Part shown: piece by piece, positions 26,627 to 38,422 of the stretch
How positions within the stretch are numbered: position 1 is the stretch's first letter
Layout: each line of letters starts with the position of its first letter
Assembly: GCA_019915015.1 (NCBI GenBank)
Contig: JAHBBC010000020.1
Coordinates: 868,001 to 932,000 of the forward strand
From: Auriscalpium vulgare
Taxonomy: Eukaryota; Basidiomycota; Agaricomycetes; Russulales; Auriscalpiaceae
Length of the DNA: 64,000 nucleotides
Reading direction: 5' to 3'
Made by a program: the position numbers and the translations under genes
The notes under the pieces: model-generated
Databases searched by the model: none
What the model saw: the letters and a program-made list of their open reading frames with translations, nothing else
What the model was told of the DNA's origin: nothing

Positions 26627-28674
26627 ATGTCACGCGCCAACGAGAGGACTCGCCTGCTCATCAAGCCCTCAACGTCGTCGACGTTGGGCAACGAACGTTC
26701 TCAGTTACTAGAAACGGCAGTTCATCGCCAGCCGCGTGGCGGACGGGAAATTCTCGCGCTCTTCAAGAGTTCGATCCCAGGTACGTCTTACTCGCCGCTG
26801 TCGGTCTTCGCATCTGACGATGAGCTTGCATGCATAGTCATTTTTTCCTACATTCTCCAAAACTCCATTCAAACTGTCGCCGTCCTCGTCGTCGGCCGCC
26901 TCGGCCCAGATGAGCTGTCCGTCGCCGCATTTTCCCTCATGCTGGCATTTGTCACTGGCTAGTACTGGGTCCTTTCTTGATGAGACCAGAGTGATCCCAC
27001 GCTTTTTCCGTCTGTGCAGGGTGGTGCGTGGCCCTTGGCGGATCCACCGCCCTCGACACCCTAGGCTCGCAGGCCTTCACCGGTAGCCAGCGGTCGACAG
27101 ATCTATGCGTCATCTTCCAGCGATGCTTGATCATGCTATGGCTACTCTTCATCCCCGTCGGCATTGCGTGGGCCAACATGGCGCCCATCCTCATATCCTT
27201 GGGGCAAGATCCGCAGCTCAGCTACAACACCCAGCAATATTTACGGTGGTTGTTGCTCGGCGCGCCCGGGTATATCGCCTTCGAGAGCCTCAAAAAATAC
27301 TTGCAGTGTCAAGGTAAGTGTGTACGCTGCGCCTGAGATTTGCGAGCTCACACACTTGCAGGAATCATGGACGCGGCGACCTACGTCCTCCTCGTCCTAT
27401 CCCCTGTCAACATCGCCTTGAACATCTACTTGGTCCACTACACGCCGTTGGCCATGACCGGCTCTCCCGTTGCCTTGTCCATCACGTTCTGGCTTGCCTT
27501 CTTTACTCTCTCCCTGTACGCCGCCTACTCTCCGTCCCATAAGCGCAACGGAACATGGGGCGGACTGCAGCTGCGCGCGGCCTTGGAACCCAAGAGCTGT
27601 ATTATCTTCCTCAAGTTGGCTCTTCCTGGCATCTTGATGGTGGGAACCGAATGGTGAGCTCCTTCCGCGTCGAAGAGCTGTGGCATGGTTACTGACGTAC
27701 TATAGGGCTGCCTTCGAGATCGTAGCGCTTGCAGCGGCGCGCATCGGACATGTTTCTCTTGCCGCTCAGTCCGTGATTATGACGACCGACCAAAGTGAGC
27801 GCTTCCCACAACCTCCCTCACTCGCGCCTGCCTCAACCCATATTCCAGTTTTGAACACCATCCCCTTCGGCATCGGCAAGTCGTCTATTTTTGAGGCATG
27901 AGCATCAAGCTGACCTCCACGTGTAGGTGTCGCTGCCTCCACCCGCGTGGGCAATCTCATCGGGAGCCGGGATTCCGCCGGTGCGAAGTTCTCGGGGCAT
28001 ATTTCCGCACTTCTCAGCGTAGTCACGGGCACCATCGTCATGATAGGGTTACTGTGTTCCAAAGACGTAACCTTCCCATGGCTTCCGGGCTCACAACCGA
28101 GGCTGAAAAGCTGTTTGATAGATTTACGGATACCTGTTTAGCGATGACGAAGAAGTCGTCCAACTCGTAAGCAAAGTCATGCCGCTCGTTGCCTCCTTTC
28201 AGGCGAGTCCACGTTGTTGCGATCGTCTCCGTCTTCTCGTGTGAACAAGTTTGTCTAGATCGCAGACGGGCTGGCGGGTTCATGCGGAGGCGTCTTGCGT
28301 GGGCAAGGTATGCACTTACATATCAACGACCGCACCCCGCCTGACTGACCCTGTTGCAGGCCGTCAGCATATCGGAGCGCTCTTCAACATCCTGGCGTAT
28401 TATGTGCTTGCTCTTCCGCTCGGCATAAGCCTCGCGTTCCGTACAAATCTGGGGTTGCAAGGGCTCTGGATCGGTGGGTCGTCGTGTTGAGAGTTGCCCT
28501 GATTGCCTCGTACTGACGTCCGATGAAGGCCAGGTTGTCGCTCTGTTCATCGTCGGACTTGGAGAGTACGGCGTCGTATGGTTTGGTACTGATTGGGACT
28601 ACGAAATACGGAAAGGGTACGAAAGATACAACCAAGACTCTTACCTCTCGGAGACGTCTATCGCCTCTGCATAA
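26627..28674 (+). CDS. MATE family multidrug/metabolite exporter
   Basis: Twelve-helix antiporter of the multidrug and toxic compound extrusion family, normally using an H+ or Na+ gradient in the vacuolar or plasma membrane. It starts [20 protein letters not shown] (soluble N-terminus). The helices and loops are recognisable: [73 protein letters not shown], and then [20 protein letters not shown], a strongly conserved MATE block. Later segments are [18 protein letters not shown] and [19 protein letters not shown]. It ends [10 protein letters not shown]. One intron (28203-28258) has a GC donor, CAG/GCGAGT; only this choice joins LVASFQ to IADGLAG in frame. Its place among four AFR genes would fit product export, but that is inference. 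Confidence 0.85.
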
Positions 28675-28901
28675 TGCTATCCACTCATAATCGCCTACCA
28701 ACTTCTAGTTATGTTCATCCATCAGGATTTTGAACGCAACTCGCTCACTGCAGCGGGATGTTCTTATGCCGTACTCTCTCGTAACAATCGAAAGCAACTT
28801 CCATCCGCGGAACGGCGGAACGACTGTCTTCCGCGCAAGGTCGGCAACGGAGACTACCGCGGAACTAGGCAGTACAGTATGGTACTTGGCAGACAATGCG
28901 A

Positions 28902-30091
28902 CTAAGTGGAAATGGAAACACTGAAGCTGTCGATGATCAGATTGGCGCTACCAGTGAAGGGCTCTGTGCCTGTCTGGACCGCCTGCACATACTAAAGAAG
29001 GAGTACTTCATTTACTGACCTCCGTCAGATGAAAGAAGAACTTACCTGGGTGCTTGCTACACCCTGTTCGGAGGTCAGATAGTCTGGCGCAATGCCACAT
29101 GATCAGTGCCCACATTCGTTCACTGGAAAGATACAGGGCGCACCGAAAAAGTCCTTGAGGTCGGCATTGAAGTTATTGATGTCTCCGCTTGCGGAGACGA
29201 AGCTCAAGACCTCCCAGTTTGCGTTTGGGCCTTTCCATAGGTTCCATGAGTATCCGCCGACTTGCGTGCCGGTCGTGATCTGCGACCCGACAGGCTGAAT
29301 ACTGAAGAAGGAAGCCAGTCAGCGCTTGACTACAAGAATGCTACCTGAAGCATCAGCGTACCCGCCCAGGCCAGAGAGCCAGATCATGCTGTTAAAGAAT
29401 GATTAGGTTCTCGAGCTGTGTAACGAGCATCGGAACATAGCCTACATCTCATAAGATGACGCAGTAGTAGCGGGACTCCCGGATTGCGCTGTGCCAAACC
29501 AAATGTCATACCTGAATAGATGTCAGCGATAAGTATGGCCGAGCAACCTGAGCTGGCGATCTTACGAGACGTCTGCACGGATGCCAGATGACTGGGTCGC
29601 ATAGGTCCAGTTCCACGCGGTAGGAGCCGACGTGACCGCGCTGAGCTAATTGACTCGTAGTATGAGATAGGCTGTCAGCTTAGAGCAACATATGCCTTAT
29701 ACCTGCACGCCCTTCGCACTGCTCGACAGGACATTGGCGTCTACACGCGATGTCCGCCGTCAGGCACAACGATATATCAAAAAAGAGCGACGCACAGCTC
29801 TTGACGCTATTCGGCGCGTTGGCCCACGTCCAGTTGGTCGACCAGGAGATCGCGTTTCCGGATGTGCTGATCAGAGTAGAGTTCTGTGAGCCGACACCGG
29901 CGGCTGGGTACGCGACATCGCCTTATGTAAGACACAACTGCCACACGGGAATGAGTGCACTCACCCTCTCCCCATAGATTCTGGCAAAGTTGGTAGTTTC
30001 CGGCTGTCAGACAGTCATACTGTCCGGAGATGGTTTGCGCCGCAGCGGTCGCAACAATACTGGCGAAGACAGATAAAGATGAGAACAACAT
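28902..30091 (-). CDS. Secreted GH12 endoglucanase / xyloglucanase
   Basis: Glycoside hydrolase family 12, retaining beta-1,4-glucanase acting on cellulose or xyloglucan outside the cell. A signal peptide (MLFSSLSVFASIVATAAAQT) is followed by DCLTAGNYQLCQNLWGE. Further exons give ISWSTNWTWANAPNSVKSYA, SSYEIMIWLSGLGG (Glu nucleophile), WNLWKGPNANWEVLSFVSA and AVQTGTEPFTGSANLIIDSF, where Glu of GTEPF is the usual acid/base. It ends SFSVSIST-stop. At least seven short introns are present, one inside the SYE-I-M codons. An intron starting GTACGC directly after LGG is needed to keep the frame into IQPVGSQITTG. Length is about 240 residues, normal for the family. Convergent with the MATE gene. Confidence 0.88.
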
Positions 30092-30652
30092 GACACTAGT
30101 GCAGCGAGATAGAGAGTCAGTCGGTCTTTAGCACGTCACCTCCCTTGATATATGGACACTGACGGGGTCGCGGATAAACAAGGAGATGCGTCCTCGGTAA
30201 ATCCCAAAATTGAGCACCGAGGTCGAAGGATATTCCATCCAAGTGATGGCGGAAGGACGCGCCAGCCTTGCACCACTAGTCACGAGCATGCGCAGTCCAA
30301 TTCACCCCCAAGCCATGCGGTACGCGCTTTCCGGGGTAGATCCAGAGAAAAGGCGGAAGCTACCTCGGGGAGAAGCTCGCTCTGATTTTCTTGCAGGCCA
30401 TGTGAGGTATCAACTTGTATGCAACCAGGAATAGCTCGCGAAAACCTAGGGCCAAGGGTAGCAACTGTGTACGAGGCGATATATATAGTATGTGTGAATT
30501 ACTTAGCTCTATACTCTAAATCAACGCCATCGACTACTACGACTAGCATACAGCCGTCTGCTGGCCGCCGCTATAAGGTCGGAAGATCCCCAGGCAGACT
30601 GGCATCAGATGTGGAGCCGATATAACATAAGGCCTCCGCACCGACTGACTTC
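30092..30652. other. Intergenic, no gene recognised
   Basis: About 560 bp between the GH12 start and the hydrolase stop codon. It holds the GH12 promoter and the hydrolase 3' flank. No further feature is recognised. Confidence 0.5.
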
Positions 30653-33600
30653 CTACGACTGCCCGTTCGCCGCCTGCTTCTCTTTCCCCCGAGAGCGATG
30701 GAACCTCGTCTTCCAAAACGCAACAAACCGCGACGACTTGCCCTTGCGTTTGTCCCCGCCCGCGACGTGCACCTTCCCGCCGCTCCGCGTCTGTTTCTCC
30801 TTCTCCTCCCTTTCGGGTGCGGCTGTGAGGAAGTTGACGACGATGCTCCATAGGGTGTTCGCGTTGAGGTGGCCCTCCGGCGCGAGGATGGCCTGGTCTG
30901 CGACGCGAGCGAGCTTGATCGCCTCCTCCGTGTCGCGCCGCGCGACGATGCTGCTCGGCGGCGGGCGCTCGTCGCCGTCCAACGCCCACGCCAGGCTCCA
31001 CGTTGGTGTGCCCATAAGCAGGCCATCTCGTAACGTGCTCGCGTTCCCAGCCCCTGCCTGCGACTCCGCCTCCGCGTCCTGACTCCGGTCGAGGTAGTGC
31101 TGCAGCTGCGAGATGTGGTGAAACATGTCCTGCTTTGCCCGCTCGAGATTGCGCTGCCGATGCTTCGCAATATGCTTGATCGTCATGGAGTACTTCTTGT
31201 CGGACTTCTCTTTGCCAGTGAGGTAACGGCGGATGGCGCGCTCGGAGAGCGTGCCGATGACGTCTGGAGGGACGTGCAGCGCGGGCAGCTCGCTCTCGTC
31301 TTCTAAAGGCCGGATGACTCCGTGCGTGGAGACTCGTTCACGAATCATTTCTTGATGAAGCGGGGTCCTTGCCTGTATAAAACATGAACTGTAGTTCGGA
31401 TATTTGGGCTCAAACAACATACCCAGGTCTCGTCATAGACGATAGCATCCCCAGCTAATACCTCGCCTTTCGGATGCTCCATCTCCTCGCCGAAGCGCGG
31501 ACCCCCGACATCTCCAGAGCCTTCCTTCTTGGCGCCCGGGTCCGAAGCAGGTGTAGTAGCCCTGGAGCCAGTCGCTGTCGTCGGCGTAGCCTCCCCACTG
31601 GCAGCCGGCTTCACGAACAGCGAGCTGCGTCTTCGTACCGACGCCACCGCTTCACTGATCCCGGACGACACAGAACGTCTGGCTCGCGGCGGATTACTCA
31701 GTAGAGGGGCGCTCTTAGGCCGCCGCGGCTCTTGAGACTTGGATGGGCTGTCGTCCGTCTGCGGTGCCGATTTAAATGAAACTGCTGCTGAACTAGACGA
31801 TCGGAGACCCGCTAGTCCGTGTTCGCTTTCATTGTCCGGGGTCATTGTTGCAGGCGAGTAAGTAAATGTCGGGACGCCGGGCGACAGAGGGGCCGTCATG
31901 TTTGTGACATGTTTGCAGAAGGAAGCAATGCCACGGTAGCAATATTTGGCGGGCGTTGTGAAGGAGAATATAACAGGAAGAACATGCGCAGCGTCTGTCG
32001 AGGGTATCAATTAGAATGATGTAGCGGATGGCGACGCTTCCGAGCGCATACCGTCATACACTTGCAGGTGAACCGGCGTAGGTTCCATCCTGCCATCAAG
32101 ATCTGCGAAAATGGGATACATATCCTTCACCTCCTGCCTGATAGGAAATCGTTCGGGATGAGCTGCCCTATGGGCTCTGCACAAGGTCGACCGTCAACGA
32201 GGCACAACACGTCGTTTTCTCAAAAACATACGCATATATGACCTCGTCCCTCAGGACCTCCCTATCGCTCGCGATGAACAATAAGGGCGGCAGCCCCCCC
32301 AGGTACGAAAGCGCCGGGCTCACGAGCGGATGTTTCAGCAGTCCGTTCGGCGCATACAGCTGTATTTGCTGCGCGATCTCGATATCCTCGCCGTCCTCCG
32401 TGCGCAAAAAAATTGTCTGGTCGGCAATGGAGCCGGGCCCGGGCAGCGACGCGGTGGAGCCGATCGACATGGCGCCAGTCTTCGTTGGAAGCGTGCGCGC
32501 CTGACCGTGCTGCGAGTCCGGGTGCTCATGCGCTTCTCCATGGGATGGTGCGCTAGTGTCCGGGGGCCGGAGAAGATTGGGGTCGGACCGCGCCTTTTGT
32601 TTGTGGTCGTCGCGCTTGTGGCTGGGAAGGAAGGCCTCGCGGATGGTCGTGCGCAGTCCGTGGTGGACGCGCGAGCTCATCTCGTCCGGCGGAGGCGGCC
32701 ACAGCTCGCTCGGCTTGTGAATAGACAGTCCTGTCGGAGGTATGACATCCTAGACCTATATATCAGGGATCATTCCCTGGACATCGCAGAGACCGCAACG
32801 CACCGTGTCTGTGTTCGTAAAGATACTTGGGAAGGAGTGCGTGAAGTCACACCAGGGGGAAATGAGGTATCCTCCGGCAGGTAGGGGAAGCCCGGCGTCG
32901 CGGATAACTTGCAGGAGCGCCAATGAAAGCCCTCCCCCTGCGGAATCGCCAGCGATCACGACATGACTAGGGGGTACAGGGCGGTGCTTGGCGCCTTCAG
33001 GCGGGCGAATGAGGAAGAGGTCTGCGCGCGAGTGAGATGCGGGAGGAGGCGAGGGAAACGGTGCATACATGCGGCAAGTAGGTCATGAATGGCACAAGGG
33101 AATGGGTATTGGGGTGCGAGTCGGTAGTTCACGGCTGGCGCACCACGTTCGGTCGAGCTTCGGGTGGAGGATTAGAAGCACGTACCGAGCACGCGACCAT
33201 GGATCTTGCGAGCGTAGCGCTGAATGCTGTATCTATGTGTCGCCGTCAGGCAGGACAAGAACTCAAGAGTATGAACGCGCACGCACCTCTCTTGATCGAC
33301 GCTCCCAAAGTAGTAGCCGCCTTGCACCGTGTCAGCACGAGGGCAGCGACGAGACGTAAACGAGGCGCACCGCCGTGAGAGTACAGGATGCACCTCATTT
33401 CGTCCATCTCTGGTTGGTATGCCCCGCTGTCTTCTGGCGAGGACGGACCTGGTTGCGGCGTCTTGTCCTCACTGACGTCCTCCGACGGCTCGCTGGCATC
33501 CGTGAAGTTAGACCGCCTAAAATTGACGCTGTAACGCTTGCTTTTGCGACGCGGTGTCGAATCGCGGTGCTCCTTCGACTTGCGCTGGAGGTCTTGCCAG

Positions 33601-34177
33601 TCTTTCTTCGCCGTGATCCACTCCGCTTGCACACTGGCTCCGCAAGTTTGTCAGCTCCAGAAACATGAGATTACATGCGACAGACGCACCCGCGGATGCC
33701 CCGCACTTGCCACCACTTTGTCCCTCCCACTGTCTGCTTCATGACCTGCTCCCCGCCGAACGCTTTGATGAGGTCAGTCGCAGCGTCGTTACAGCACGAC
33801 ATCGGGATGACGAAGCGGACGACATGGACCCATGGCGGCGAGGGCGTGCGGGTATTAGAGAAGCTCTGTAACTCCTCGACGGTGTGTCTGTTTTCCAAGC
33901 ATCAGTATAGAGTATATAGCTCGTCGAGTGCGGCGTACTTCGTGGCGGCGGCGAGGAAATCCTGTTACGGGACGACCTTAGCGCAACATTTCAGGTAAAG
34001 ATTGCCACAAACCTTGACAATGCTAAATGCCTCATCATAGAGTAGTTCCTCCTTTCGCAAGGCTATGCCAGACTTGTTCGCATCGTTCTTGAATCTGTCG
34101 AAGTAATGCTTGACCAGCGTCTCGATGAACAGCGGAGCAAGCTTGAGGCTCGCGTTGCGGGTAAGGGAGTTCGGCAT
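30653..34177 (-). CDS. Long alpha/beta hydrolase (hormone-sensitive-lipase-like)
   Basis: A protein of roughly 950-1000 residues with an HSL-type esterase core in the middle. N-terminal region: MPNSLTRNASLKLAPLFIET, then KWWQVRG. Core: SHGGAYYFGSVDQE (oxyanion HGG), NYRLAPQYPFPCAIHD, VIAGDSAGGGLSLALL (GDSAG nucleophile serine), LISPWCDFTHSFPS, a long insert, LLFIASDREVLRDEVIYA (catalytic Asp) and DAAHVLPVIFSF (catalytic His). The C-terminal third is charged, disordered and coiled (KRRSSLF, MTIKHIAKHRQRNLERAKQD) and ends KEKQAANGQS. About nine introns fit. The triad looks complete, so an active esterase or lipase is likely, possibly at lipid droplets or membranes; the substrate is unknown. Decayed pieces of paralogues lie near 54-55 kb and 61.5-62 kb. 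Confidence 0.8.
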
Positions 34178-34371
34178 CGTTCACTTCAATGCTATGACAA
34201 GGAAGTCGTGCTCATGACGGCGAGAGCGAGGGCTTGAATGTTGCGGCATTTGAAGGTGCGAGCGCTGAAGGCGTCGTACGTAGACGCCGATGGTGCCCTC
34301 CACGTGATACGTTTATATTTGTGTGCAGCCTAGTGTTGCGGGAAAAACCTCTGGCCAGTATCCCCCCGGTA

Positions 34372-34415
34372 AGGTACCGGTGGCGCTCCTAGCCGGGGAG
34401 GTATCAAACCGGTAC
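34372..34415. repeat. Small inverted repeat near left border of transposon block
   Basis: GGTACCGGT at 34372-34380 and its exact complement ACCGGTACC at 34407-34415, with a 26-nt loop. It lies between the hydrolase start and the hAT gene 3' end and may belong to the left end of the hAT element. No matching right end is identifiable. Confidence 0.5.
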
Positions 34416-34709
34416 CGTACCAGGGAAATAGTCACGTGATGTTTAGTTCCCACGCAGTAGCAGCTCGATTTTCGCGTACACACGAGGATTTGGAATGGTT
34501 TCAATGCATCAGATGAAGATTTAGCAGTGTATGTATCCATAGCCAAATTGCCAGAGCTTAGCCGTAGGTGCCCCGACCTGTACGAATTCGCTGCTGCCTG
34601 CTACACAAGTGTCATGATTTGTCAGCAGACGCGGCTTTTGCAAGGCTGCCGCAGCACTCGAGCGTACATTGTAACAACGCGTACAATACATACTGAAACC
34701 TCGGGAGGC

Positions 34710-37700
34710 TTATTGAAACAAGGCATCTGTGCTGAAATCATTGTCCTCTTCATCAGAATCTGGTATGCTCTCGTCCCTAGCCTGACCTGCACTGACTCCG
34801 ACAGCAGGGTTCCGACGTGCAGGAAGCTGAGCTTCCTCCGCGAGGACATCAGATAAAATTGCAGACCTCAGGTTGATGTGAGGCATCTTGATGAAAGCAT
34901 TGGCAGGTTCGTACGGTTCTGCCAGGTCTTCACCTTGAACGTCATTGTCGTCATTGTCGTCTTCTTCGTCCGACATCGGTGCGGGTGCGTTTTCTGAAGA
35001 GGGGAATACCTTCTTTTCGATGTTGTAGAACTTGACCGAAGGGAATTGATTAGTGTGCGCGCGCACCTGCTCGAATGGTTGGAACACTGTGTACTTCAAT
35101 AAAGAACGGAGGTTGCTTACCTTGCTCTTAGACATGTGGTACTGTCGGACTTGAGTCATTGCAGACATGTTATGCACGGATAGCCGATTCCTATGCTTTG
35201 GAGTAAGCCATGTGAATGTAGAGCCAGTCCGTTCATCGGGCATGGAGTTGACTCGGACGGAATACAGTTTGATAGCGAGATGCTATTCATGACAGCATCA
35301 GTCGGCAGCGCTCGGTGAATCATACGGACACGAACACGTACCGGAAGGATGTGCACATTATCAGAGCCAACACGGCCCTTCCACCACTTAAGGACCGCCT
35401 GCGGAACCGTATCGTCGAGCGGATGATCGAATGGGAACTGGTGTCGAGCATAGGCTAGAGTTTCCCTGTGAAGTTGGGCTGTAAATGATTTCCCTTTTTT
35501 TGCCCACTTCAAGAATGCCTTCTTATGGCCATGAACGATCTCTTTCTCTCCGATGTTGGCTAAGAAGCGGACAACGGACTCGAAAATTGATGGATGCCGA
35601 ACACCAATGAGTGTCACCTTCTCGCCTTCCGGTAGCCACAGGTCCGACGTGATAAGATCTGATTGATGCACACATAAGACAGCGACGAGATGCAAGCAAA
35701 AGAATGGCTCTAACCAGGGTTCAGATATGCTGCAGCAAGGTATGCATTATTAGCTATGTTGCCATCCAGAAAGAGTTGGCGATGTCGCGCATTGAGGATG
35801 CCGCGGATGGCGTTCGCGACCTCAGCGTCAAAATACAGCCTAGGATTTTGAAAGGCGTCCTCTGTTGCACGAATAACAGCATGCCAGAATATATAGACGT
35901 CGGCAGCAGTCGCCTCCAGAGCCTCCAGGCAGGCTAATGCCTTTGTTGCAGGCAAAGTGGCCGCGATGAACTGGGAGAGACCAGACTCGAACTTGAATGT
36001 CTGGTGATCATCCGGTGCAGGCTGAAAATACTCAGCAATTTCCTGCGAATGTTGTCAGCAAGTCATTTCGTCTAGTCGATCCATCAATTGTACCTCATAA
36101 AGTCCGTTAGGCGATTCACGGATGACTTTCTTGATCGCAGCTGAGGACCGATGGACAGAGCGAGCAGAGAGCGGGATTGTTGCGAATCTCGTCTTTCCGA
36201 TAGCCTCCAGGCCGCGTCCTGTCTTTAGTTTTTCACGAGCTTTCTTGAGGGCTGCATGTCCAGCGTGCGAGGTATGAAATAATGTTATTGTCTGCCGCAC
36301 CACACGGATGATCTGGTTGCGGATTAGATCTGATTAATGCTGGTAGTGTGGACGTTTGCGCACCGGTTTGAAAACATCAATGAGATTAATCTCAAGGATT
36401 GTGCGATTCAAGTGATGGCAAACATCCGCAAGATTGAGCGCAGTGGGCATGAGGGCCAGAATTGCAATGGAACGCGAGGCTCGCGTGTTACCCGTGCTAT
36501 CACATGTCAGGCCGGAAAACCTGGACGGACCGATGGCATTGACAATCTGCGCGAAGTTGTTAGAAATTGCTGAAGTAGTTAAGTTCCAATGCCCACGCAC
36601 CGGACTTGCGACATTCTCAACAATCCAAGGTGCAGTGTGCGACTCGGAAGTTGCCTCCCGTGTGTCCATCAAGTATACTTCACGGTCTGAGGTCGAGACG
36701 TGTACAGTCCAGTAGGACTCACGACCTGTCGAAGTTCCGCCGTCATAGGAGAGAGTGAGGTCTTCCTGACCTTGCAGATACTTGAGTTGCTCCCGGCGGA
36801 CCCACGATGCTTCGTTTACGATGCCTTCATATTCGAGCTTGTCTCTGGTTGAAGGTGCATATGATGGTAAGGCAATCTCAAGCATCTCCTTCCACTCCGG
36901 GCGCGAGACGATATATGTTGGCAAACCCGCGACGCATATGAGTTTAAGAATGGCAAGGTCGAGCTTTCTGTGACGCTCGAGCTTCCCAAGCGCCTTTGCT
37001 TGCCGAAAGAACGCATGTGTCGCGGCGCCTGCATCTTGCTTCTCCCCATCTTGTCCAATTCCATCTTGAGCTCCTAGTTCCTTCGCAACCATCATGGATC
37101 CTTTCGAATTGGTGAGCTCCTGGACCTGCGCAGACAGTGCCTTTCCAGCTGAATGTATGTGCACTTTCTCCCGCAGCTCTGAGGACAGCTTGGGGCAGTC
37201 CTTTGCATGACGAACGACTCGGATCAACGCTCGATGTCGGAAAGTATGATGGCAAGGGTTATCAGGACCTCCGACACAGCGCCAGAGCAGCGTAGTTGGA
37301 TTGTCGCGGCGATAGCAAGCCTCGGTGAGAGCGTCCATCAGAGGATCCGGCGGCCGTCCTCCCCGGCGCGCATCCTTCTTCGGCTGCACCCATTTGACAA
37401 GGTCACCAGGGTTAAGCTCAATCTCCATGTCGCTCCCATCTTCTTCCCCCATCTCGTTCACATACGGAGCTGCGCCGTCCGCAACTCCTTCGGCATCTGA
37501 TTTCTGTTCATCGAGCTGCTGGTCTTGCAGTACCGGTGAACTACTAGGCTGCTTGTGCGTAGCGACTGTGTTTCCGCCCGAACGCTTTGCAACCTGTAAG
37601 CAAAGCTTCTGTTACTTACTGCTGTCGCGCGCTGACAACCTCTTTGGGCACTTACAGTTGACGTTCCAGCAATATGCAGATTCAACGGCGCCGGTTTGAA

Positions 37701-38422
37701 GACCTCGTCCCACTGCTGCTTGCTCCCCGCATTGCCGGAACTCTCCGCCGGTTCCTTTCCTTTCGAAGCGGCATTTTTCTTCGTGCGTTTGGCTGGCACG
37801 GTGAGTGGCGTGACATTGGTGGCTACACTCAGTCGCCTCTTAACGACGCCTTCTAGACTCAATAACTGCGGCTTCGTGAACGCCGATGTGTGCGCACTTG
37901 CCCGTATAAGCATGCCAGGCGCTAGCATATTGGACTTGTATTTGAGACTGTCCTGCACTGTCGGTGAGTCGAGTCCGCAAGTAAGTGAAGCTGAGCGCGC
38001 ACTGACCATGTCACGTAGGTAACACATTATGTCAGCAAGGTGTCGAATGCGTTGCACGACACAGTCTGTATCCGAGAGGAGATGGATGTCGTCGGGGATG
38101 AGATGGTGAGCAAGAGAATTGTGGCTGAGGACAGAGCAGGAGAAGCTGTCGAGCTGTGGGGTGCATGGTAACACGTTGAGTGAAAGCGGCCCAGTCGCTC
38201 CGTGTTGTCCTAACCACCATTCTATCATCTCCAACAGCTCGCGGGGCGGCTTCCGTCCAAGAGAATCAGCATAGAAAGCCGTGTGTGGCTCTACGCTGAT
38301 CGCAACGGACACCCAGTGATTTGTCTCGTGTACGGCTGCTGGCAAGAGCACATCCGCGCCATCGATCCGCACCCAGTCTAGCCCATGGCTTGAAGTTGGG
38401 CAGAAAATTTCAACGGTAAAGT
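34710..38422 (-). CDS. Ulp1 (C48) protease - hAT transposase fusion, 5'-truncated
   Basis: Reading leftwards, the first part is a C48 SUMO-protease-like domain: IDGADVLLPAAVHETNHWVS (His), FYADSLGRKP (Asp) and QLDSFSCSVLSHN (Gln...Cys). After a Lys-rich linker and an intron ending near 37594, a hAT transposase follows: a BED-like finger (LLWRCVGGPDNPCHHTF, then HAKDCPKL), VAGLPTYIVSRPEWKEMLEI, an RNase H-like core (EDLTLSYDGGTSTGRESYW, then SGLTCDSTGNT) and the C-terminal dimerisation region (STFTWLTPKHRNRLSVHN). The tail is acidic, ending FSTDALFQ. Introns keep one frame throughout, which suggests a single protein. There is no ATG ahead of the protease domain: its 5' end meets a transposon end at 38423, so this copy has lost its start and is probably non-functional in place. 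Confidence 0.75.
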
